Under the pieces are notes generated by a model. It ran no database searches. It saw only the letters and a list, made by a program, of their open reading frames with translations, and was not told where the DNA came from. From positions 1-30,500 of the forward strand of contig RFIK01000006.1 of NCBI GenBank assembly GCA_003695605.1: 30,500 bases of DNA, written 5' to 3'. This document shows positions 26,348 through 30,500 of the stretch, piece after piece (the stretch's first letter is position 1; each line of letters begins with the position of its first letter). This DNA comes from Chlorobiota bacterium (GTDB lineage: Bacteria > Bacteroidota > Ignavibacteria > Kapaibacteriales > NICIL-2). A program made the translations under genes and the position numbers.

Positions 26348-26388
26348 GCGACAAAAAGTGGCATCTCCGGATGTCGCTTCTGTCGCGA
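26348..26388 (+). other. Small structured segment before the NlpC/P60 gene
   Basis: Within the 157-bp gap, CGCGACA and TGTCGCG can pair around an inner CATC-TCCG-GATG hairpin, giving a two-part stem about 50 nt before the ATG. I compared it with c-di-AMP and c-di-GMP riboswitches by eye and saw no match. It may be a leader structure or simply chance. Confidence 0.25.
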
Positions 26389-26433
26389 CCAAGAACAGCG
26401 TATGTTTCACCGTTTCGATCGGAGGGCTTGCAG

Positions 26434-27186
26434 ATGCGAGCAGTACTTTGGTTTTGCATGACAGTTGCTCTGGCTGTGCTATGGATAACCGAACCAGCCA
26501 TCGCTGGGCACAGCACCAGGAAAAAAGGAGCAAAGCGCCGTGCTACTGCGCGACTACAGCGAAATACTCAGGGCAAGCAACTTGCACTCGATCTGCTCTC
26601 GACGCAGGCATCGCCGGCGCTGCAAACTCTTGCCGGACTCCATGAGGGGCAAGTCCTCGATGGCGATGATGCCGACGAGGTTGCTCGCGAAGACGATGTC
26701 CCAGTGGACATCGCGACAATTCGCACGCTCTGGATGGCATACGTGGACGGCGAGCAACCACCCTCTGGACTTTCCCAGCGCCAGGTGATGGAATTCATCA
26801 TGGATTGGCTTGGGCGGCCATACCGCTTCGGCGGTAGTAGCGCCGATGGAATCGATTGCTCAGCATTCATTCAAACACTCTTCCACACGTGTGCAGCTGC
26901 GCTTCTCCCAAGAACAGCACAGGAGCAATATGCCTACGGACAACAAGTGCAGCATATCGAAGACCTTCAGTTCGGAGACCTGGTGTTCTTCCACACTCGC
27001 AGCCATGCGTGGGTATCGCATGTGGGCATTTACCTGGGGGATAAACTTTTTGCGCACGCAAGCTCACGGTATGGGGTTACGATTTCCTCGTTGGAGAGCA
27101 CGTACTACAACAAACGGTTCATCAGTGGGCGGCGGCTTACGCTCAGCGACCTCCAGCAACTGGCGCTCCGCTCAGAAGCGCGGTAG
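26434..27186 (+). CDS. Exported NlpC/P60 cell-wall hydrolase
   Basis: A 250-residue protein with a signal peptide (1-24, likely cut after AIA), a basic and polar linker (about 25-115), and a C-terminal NlpC/P60 cysteine peptidase domain (about 117-235). The catalytic Cys is C142 in DGIDCSAFIQ, the His is H196 in SHVGIYLG, and a polar third residue is likely H208 in FAHAS. Such Spr/NlpC-type enzymes cleave peptidoglycan stem peptides in the periplasm. The ATG at 26434 is supported by GGAGGG 7 nt upstream. It follows the peptide-binding lipoprotein on the same strand, separated by 157 bp, so it may have its own promoter. Confidence 0.92.
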   Translation: MRAVLWFCMTVALAVLWITEPAIAGHSTRKKGAKRRATARLQRNTQGKQLALDLLSTQASPALQTLAGLHEGQVLDGDDADEVAREDDVPVDIATIRTLWMAYVDGEQPPSGLSQRQVMEFIMDWLGRPYRFGGSSADGIDCSAFIQTLFHTCAAALLPRTAQEQYAYGQQVQHIEDLQFGDLVFFHTRSHAWVSHVGIYLGDKLFAHASSRYGVTISSLESTYYNKRFISGRRLTLSDLQQLALRSEAR

Positions 27187-27250
27187 TTTGGCCTGATGCC
27201 GTAATGCGTTCTATTCGCTGTGAGTGAATGCTCAACTAGCAGCATCAATG

Positions 27251-27880
27251 CTACGCACCGTCAGAATTGCCCCAGCGGGGGGGGGCGGAGACTCCAAGCA
27301 TTTTCCGGAGTTTTGCGATTGCGCGATAGTAGCGTTGGCGGACGGCGTCAACCTTCATTCCGACATGCACTGCGATTTCGGCAAAACTTTTGCCGCTGCA
27401 GTACTCTCGTATGATGTACTGATCGCATTGGGAAAGCTTGCCGAGCGCTTCAGAGATCAAGAGGATGTCCGTGGTGACTTCTGCGTTTGCCGAGCTTGTG
27501 AGTTCAGCGTTGAAGTCTGTCTCGTAGTGAACACGTCGGTAGTGAGGTGTTACTTGATTCGACAGATATGAGCGTGCTGCCTTGATGCAATCGGAAACAA
27601 GAAGATGCAAAAGAGGGCAGGAGCAGTCAGAGCACTGGATGCAACCATGTAAGCAAGTATGGCGCGGGCATGCGATCGCGGGATTTTGTGCCATCGAGCG
27701 CGTTGCGTTCTCGATCCCGACGCAGACGCCTAATCGAACCCAATCTTCGGGGAGTACGTGGTGCCACAAGATTCGCCAGGAGTTGTGGACGACGCCGAAG
27801 ATCCTCCGGTAGTGTTCAGGAGACATCATCAGGCGGTAAAGTGCTTCCCACCGGGCGCGTGTGCAGTTGTCATCACTCAT
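27251..27880 (-). CDS. Sigma-70-like regulator with central cysteine cluster
   Basis: A 209-residue protein whose C-terminal part (about 140-196) is a clear sigma region 4 helix-turn-helix: LGKLSQCDQYIIREYCSGKSFAEIAVHVGMKVDAVRQRYYRAIAKLRKML. The N-terminal half (about 10-60) is Trp-rich and only weakly like region 2. Between them lies a dense cluster, C71, C76, C80, C83, C86 and C88, with C98 nearby, spaced CX4CX3CX2CX2CXC, suited to binding zinc, an Fe-S cluster or copper, or to redox sensing. A nine-base G run (C on the coding strand) lies within the last 15 codons. It faces away from the secreted-protein cluster starting at 28230. A metal- or redox-responsive ECF-like sigma factor is the best guess; the target genes are unknown. 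Confidence 0.78.
   Translation of the reverse strand: MSDDNCTRARWEALYRLMMSPEHYRRIFGVVHNSWRILWHHVLPEDWVRLGVCVGIENATRSMAQNPAIACPRHTCLHGCIQCSDCSCPLLHLLVSDCIKAARSYLSNQVTPHYRRVHYETDFNAELTSSANAEVTTDILLISEALGKLSQCDQYIIREYCSGKSFAEIAVHVGMKVDAVRQRYYRAIAKLRKMLGVSAPPRWGNSDGA
27277..27285. repeat. Homopolymer (G)9 within the sigma-like gene
   Basis: Nine consecutive G bases on the plus strand (C on the coding strand) encode Ala-Pro-Pro-Arg close to the C-terminus of the sigma-like protein. One added C would end the protein as APPPLGQF; one lost C would give a longer alternative tail. Tracts of this length often slip in replication. Confidence 0.9.
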
Positions 27881-27957
27881 GACATGGTACTCCGACGATC
27901 ATCCTGCATGACGAAAATACACAACGCACTCTGAGCTATCAATAGCGTATTCCAGCA

Positions 27958-27971
27958 GGAAAAATTTTTCC
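27958..27971. promoter_or_regulatory. A/T palindrome in divergent region
   Basis: GGAAAAATTTTTCC is a perfect 14-bp palindrome about 80 nt upstream of the sigma-like gene and about 260 nt before the secreted-protein gene. It may be a regulator site or an intrinsically bent A-tract element. Confidence 0.3.
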
Positions 27972-28214
27972 ATCAGCGTGTCACAACTTGCCGATTTCGA
28001 GTACATGGGATATGGAAGCGCGCAACCATTTGTGCGCTCAGTTTGGCAAAGCGAACCGACTATGGCAAATTGCCGCCATCTTCGTGCTGTGGCAGGGCTG
28101 CATGCACGAGTCCATTGGGCAGAATGTGCGGCGCTGGCTGATGGTGCTTGTGTGTAGGAGTTTCTGCCAGCCGCACCAGCACGGAGAGGCGGGAAAATCA
28201 GGATATTTCACTGC

Positions 28215-28221
28215 TATTTTG
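28215..28221 (+). promoter_or_regulatory. -7-like box before the 28230 gene
   Basis: TATTTTG differs from TAnnTTTG by one missing base and ends 8 nt before the ATG, the same spacing seen at hutH and at the 155-aa secreted-protein gene. No good -33 element is visible. Confidence 0.3.
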
Positions 28222-28229
28222 AGACAACA

Positions 28230-28943
28230 ATGTTGCGTAAACTGTGTGTTGCTGCACTTGTTCTTGCATCCGTCGTATCCTCTCAGGCTGGCGAGACAGG
28301 TGCGAAGGCAATTCTCCAAAACGAGAACAACTGCCGGCCTCCGACAATTATCACACTTCCGTGTCTCGGGGGTTGTTACGAATGGTCGGTTCAAGAGGAC
28401 CGCAATTGTGATGGCGTGTACGACTGGATTACAGTGAAGCGATGTGATGGCTCGCTCTGTTCTCAACCGATTCAGTCCGTTGCATATCCGATTGGGAATA
28501 TTGCTGATGGAGTCTTCAGTATCGCGTTTACTTCTTGGCAATGTGCAGACGGACGCTGGCAGTGGCAGCTTGATCTCTTCGACCGTGATTCTTCATTACT
28601 GGCATCGGTGATACAGAGGTGCGGAGATTCTACACCGCAGGTGGTGTACCCTGCACCACCGGTGATAGCTCAGAGCAGCAACGAAGCTGAAACTTCCCAA
28701 GCGCGCATTTTCCCAAATCCGACTACTGGAGAACTTTTGATCACGAATGCAGAAGCGGTGGTAAAGATTGATGTGTATGACAGCAAAGGGCGAAGGATCG
28801 AGACACCGGCCCTCGAGGCACGGAAGGATGGTGAAACGTATGTACTACGACTCTCTGATAGCCTGCCATCGGGTGTTTATCTGCTCGCGATCCATCGAGC
28901 AGGACAAAAGCCAGAATTCGTTCCGTTTGTTATGTACCACTAA
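28230..28943 (+). CDS. Secreted protein with Ca-loop-like repeat and T9SS sorting domain (copy 1)
   Basis: A 237-residue exported protein. Residues 1-20 are a signal peptide. The middle domain (about 45-140) holds CYEWSVQEDRNCDGVYDW (residues 49-66), whose DxNxDGxxD resembles a calcium-binding loop, then RCDGSLC (71-77) and WQLDLFDRDSSLLASVIQRC. The C-terminal 79 residues (ARIFPNPTTGELLI ... LPSGVYLLAI) form a classical type IX secretion sorting domain, so it should reach the cell surface. The middle domain is shared with the next gene and with the decayed copy at 29735, so this is a tandem family. Nine cysteines precede the sorting domain of the mature protein. Function unknown. Confidence 0.87.
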   Translation: MLRKLCVAALVLASVVSSQAGETGAKAILQNENNCRPPTIITLPCLGGCYEWSVQEDRNCDGVYDWITVKRCDGSLCSQPIQSVAYPIGNIADGVFSIAFTSWQCADGRWQWQLDLFDRDSSLLASVIQRCGDSTPQVVYPAPPVIAQSSNEAETSQARIFPNPTTGELLITNAEAVVKIDVYDSKGRRIETPALEARKDGETYVLRLSDSLPSGVYLLAIHRAGQKPEFVPFVMYH

Positions 28944-28956
28944 CTTGGCATTCAAA

Positions 28957-29697
28957 ATGAAACTCTGGTCAAGAGCCATTGCACTTGCGATGATTGCTAC
29001 TGTTCTTGTTGCTGAACCAGCAAAGCCACAGATGTACCAATGGCAGTGCCCCGGACCAAATGGCGGGTGGGGCTGGCAGGTCCTTGAAGATCGTGATGGG
29101 GATGGACGGTATGACTGGGAAACGCGGCATGAGTGTGACGGTTCGATCTGCGAAGGCCCACTTGGAGTTAGCAACAAACGACAAATTGGGTACTTATCAG
29201 GTTGGGTGTCACTCTCGTTTACGCAGCTTGTTTGCGAGGAATCTGTTCCCAATGGGTGGTCCCTCCGTTTATTCGACACCAACGGTCTTCTCATGGGGAC
29301 AGTTGAGCATTCCTGTTCCGATACAACTGCGAAGCTCATTCTCCCTGAAGTTGTGCCGGAGTCCCTCAAAGGAGCAGACTTTCGAAAACGCCAAGCGCTT
29401 GGCCGATACGCATTCGTATTCGAGAATCTCAGCGCGACATGGAATGCTGCTTCTTCGACGCTTGATGTAACATGCCGTGTCAAAATCCCTCTTCCCTTGA
29501 CACTTCGCGTATTGGAGCGGAATCGTGGGCAAGAGGATCGAGTAATTGCAACGGTCGTTACTCCGCAGCCTGTGGTAGGAGAACGTGTCATTCACGTCCC
29601 AGTACCGCCACTGCATTCTGGGATGTACTACTGGCAAGTGATGGCACCGAATGGATCAGCTGTGACAAGTGTATTTACGATCGAGTCGTTGCGATAA
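28957..29697 (+). CDS. Secreted paralogue of the preceding gene (copy 2)
   Basis: A 246-residue exported protein starting 13 nt after copy 1, so co-transcribed. Residues 1-19 are a signal peptide. The shared middle domain reads GWGWQVLEDRDGDGRYDWE (37-55, a DxDxDGxxD calcium-loop pattern), ECDGSIC (59-65) and GWSLRLFDTNGLLMGTVEHSC (100-120). The C-terminal part (about 155-246) is a beta-rich domain ending HSGMYYWQVMAPNGSAVTSVFTI, similar in layout to a sorting domain but divergent, with no PNP start. The ATG at 28957 was chosen because it begins the signal peptide; the frame is open upstream within copy 1. Function unknown; copy 1 and copy 2 may be partners or alternative forms. Confidence 0.85.
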   Translation: MKLWSRAIALAMIATVLVAEPAKPQMYQWQCPGPNGGWGWQVLEDRDGDGRYDWETRHECDGSICEGPLGVSNKRQIGYLSGWVSLSFTQLVCEESVPNGWSLRLFDTNGLLMGTVEHSCSDTTAKLILPEVVPESLKGADFRKRQALGRYAFVFENLSATWNAASSTLDVTCRVKIPLPLTLRVLERNRGQEDRVIATVVTPQPVVGERVIHVPVPPLHSGMYYWQVMAPNGSAVTSVFTIESLR

Positions 29698-29734
29698 ACG
29701 GTTCGGAGAGCCGTGCAAAGTTGTTTCACTAATA

Positions 29735-30050
29735 ATGGTGATTGCCATGTTCATCTTGCTCATTGCTCTCATCTTCTCCTTGTGGCAGTCTGAGTTGAGC
29801 AGAGCCACGCAAATCAACTAACCCCGCGGGCTATGGCTGTTGGGCAGCACCGCCTCATGAACCGGGCTTAGTCAAGTGTGAAGGGAATTGTTCGAGAATC
29901 TGTGCTCTCTGTGAACTCGGTGTGTACGGTGGTGACTATCCAGACCGTCTCGTTCTCTTTGATTCGAATGGTGATCCATCATTTGAATCGCAGTGCCGGT
30001 ACATCATGCCAGCATCCGATGGGAACGGGTTCTTCGTTGAATTGCCTTGA
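29735..30050 (+). pseudogene. Decayed third copy of the secreted tandem family
   Basis: A signal-peptide-like ORF (29735-29821, beginning MVIAMFILLIALIFSLWQS) stops after 28 residues. In the +1 frame from 29799 an 83-residue stretch without a start continues to 30050. It opens AEPRKS, like AEPAKP of copy 2, has CEGNCSRIC like the CDGSIC segment, and DRLVLFDSNG...CRYIMPASDG like WSLRLFDTNG...CSDTTAKLILPE. The DxDxDG calcium-loop segment is missing and there is no C-terminal domain. I read this as a frameshifted, internally deleted and truncated paralogue. A very small functional peptide from the first frame or a recoding event is possible but less likely. Confidence 0.68.
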
Positions 30051-30055
30051 GTAGC

Positions 30056-30078
30056 AGGGGAGCCGATACGGCTCCCCT
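30056..30078 (+). terminator. GC-rich hairpin between secreted-protein genes
   Basis: Perfect 10-bp arms (AGGGGAGCCG / CGGCTCCCCT) with a 3-nt loop are followed by CTACCTTTCTTG. It lies 5 nt after the decayed paralogue and 33 nt before the thioredoxin-like gene. It mirrors the hairpin at 2823-2848 in position and in the AGGGGAG/CTCCCCT core. Confidence 0.65.
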
Positions 30079-30111
30079 CTACCTTTCTTGTCCACTACAT
30101 AGGATAGGTCA

Positions 30112-30500
30112 ATGTACAACCAAATGAATGTGCTGAGCGTAGCTTTTACTCTGTCTTTGCTCTGTTCTTCCGCAGCAGCCGTTGAGCACATCTACACTGA
30201 TTCACTCAGGAATAGCATCGTAATATCAAGTCCTATCATGAAGTCGTTTGTAAGTGGCCATGGTACTGCCGCGCCGATTCATGTTGTGTTCTTTATTTCA
30301 CGCCCCCGTGCGTATATCTATGGCGAAGCCTTAGTTGCGAAAACAATTAGCCAGCTGCAGACGTTGGGATTTGATGGTACAATTACCGTCGTGGTTCGTG
30401 GGAGGAGATACTATGCAGACATTGAGTATGTAAGAAGGCAACGCTGGCTGGCGAGAGTGTACATTGATACGTCGGGAAGGCTGCTGGAAGCTGCGAGGAT
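30112..30500 (+). CDS. Secreted thioredoxin-fold-like protein, 3' truncated by window
   Basis: The first 129 codons of an open frame running off the window. Residues 1-23 form a signal peptide (MYNQMNVLSVAFTLSLLCSS, likely cut near AAA). The segment from about residue 57 follows the same order as the 509-aa protein at 1254-2783: a strand (IHVVFFISR), a helix ending in SQLQ, a second strand (ITVVVRG), an acidic and basic helix (YADIEYVRRQRW) and a strand with D-x-x-G. At the position of the CVIC motif it has RAYIYG, with no cysteines, so the redox centre is absent. No clear Shine-Dalgarno is seen. It is probably a distant paralogue of the left-end protein with a non-catalytic thioredoxin-like domain. 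The C-terminal part is unknown. Confidence 0.75.
   Translation, partial: MYNQMNVLSVAFTLSLLCSSAAAVEHIYTDSLRNSIVISSPIMKSFVSGHGTAAPIHVVFFISRPRAYIYGEALVAKTISQLQTLGFDGTITVVVRGRRYYADIEYVRRQRWLARVYIDTSGRLLEAAR

Larger units (their letters stand above)
27881..28229. other. 349-bp divergent intergenic region
   Basis: No credible gene. It separates the minus-strand sigma-like gene from the plus-strand secreted-protein genes. It contains a TATTTTCG box (27919-27912, minus) with a TTG 20 nt upstream that could serve the sigma-like gene, the palindrome at 27958-27971, and TATTTTG at 28215-28221 ending 8 nt before the 28230 start. Open frames that cross it overlap the 28230 gene out of phase and are rejected. 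Confidence 0.7.

Noticed and set aside
26277..26433. Possible c-di-AMP or c-di-GMP riboswitch before the NlpC/P60 gene
   Set aside because: c-di-AMP riboswitches often precede cell-wall hydrolases, so I looked, but the conserved cores of neither class are present; only a small stem is visible.
27988..28437. 149-aa plus-strand frame before the secreted-protein gene
   Set aside because: Overlaps the 28230 gene out of phase; that gene has a signal peptide, T9SS domain and a paralogue, while this frame has nothing recognisable.

Overview
The window most likely comes from a member of the Bacteroidota/Chlorobiota superphylum. An early-branching Chlorobi-like or Kapaibacteria-like heterotroph is my inference, not something the sequence proves. 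The signs are: type IX secretion (T9SS) C-terminal sorting domains on secreted proteins; several promoter boxes of the Bacteroidota form TAnnTTTG; an omega subunit of the divergent Chlorobi/Bacteroidota kind in front of coaBC; and moderately GC-rich DNA with irregular use of Shine-Dalgarno sites.

Layout. Positions 1-1243 hold the 3' third of a 23S rRNA, a 5S rRNA and the rrn terminator. Positions 1254-3330 (minus) hold a secreted thioredoxin-like/propeller protein preceded by a small secreted Cys-containing protein. Positions 3331-3721 are non-coding and contain a compound GA/GT microsatellite. Positions 3722-7960 hold hutH (minus), divergent from copZ-copA (plus). Positions 8041-13251 (minus) hold a compact run: a secreted M1 aminopeptidase, an aspartate-type aminotransferase, a Crp/Fnr-family regulator and a type II sulfide:quinone reductase (sqr). 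Positions 13401-15195 hold rpoZ-coaBC. Positions 15248-17835 (minus) hold yjbQ-comF-Xaa-Pro peptidase. Positions 17890-19910 hold a DUF971 gene overlapping hutU. Positions 20170-20775 encode an ECF sigma factor. Positions 21834-22901 (minus) hold fni and a prenyl diphosphate synthase. Positions 22980-27186 hold pckA, an orphan oligopeptide-binding lipoprotein and an NlpC/P60 hydrolase. From 27251 to the end lies an accessory region: a Cys-rich sigma-like protein (minus), two tandem secreted paralogues, a decayed third copy, and a truncated thioredoxin-like gene running off the window.

How the genes fit together. Secreted peptidases (M1, Xaa-Pro), a peptide-binding lipoprotein, histidase and urocanase, an aminotransferase and ATP-type PEP carboxykinase suggest growth on peptides and amino acids with gluconeogenesis. 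SQR adds sulfide oxidation or detoxification. It is probably controlled by the adjacent Crp-type regulator through a perfect palindrome in the sqr promoter.

The most unusual signal is that both ends of the window carry the same kind of cassette: small secreted Cys-containing protein(s), then a terminator-like hairpin sharing AGGGGAG/CTCCCCT arms, then a secreted thioredoxin-fold protein. One thioredoxin-fold protein keeps its CxxC motif and the other has lost it. The right-hand copy sits beside a sigma-like protein with a dense cysteine cluster and a 9-base G/C homopolymer near its C-terminus.
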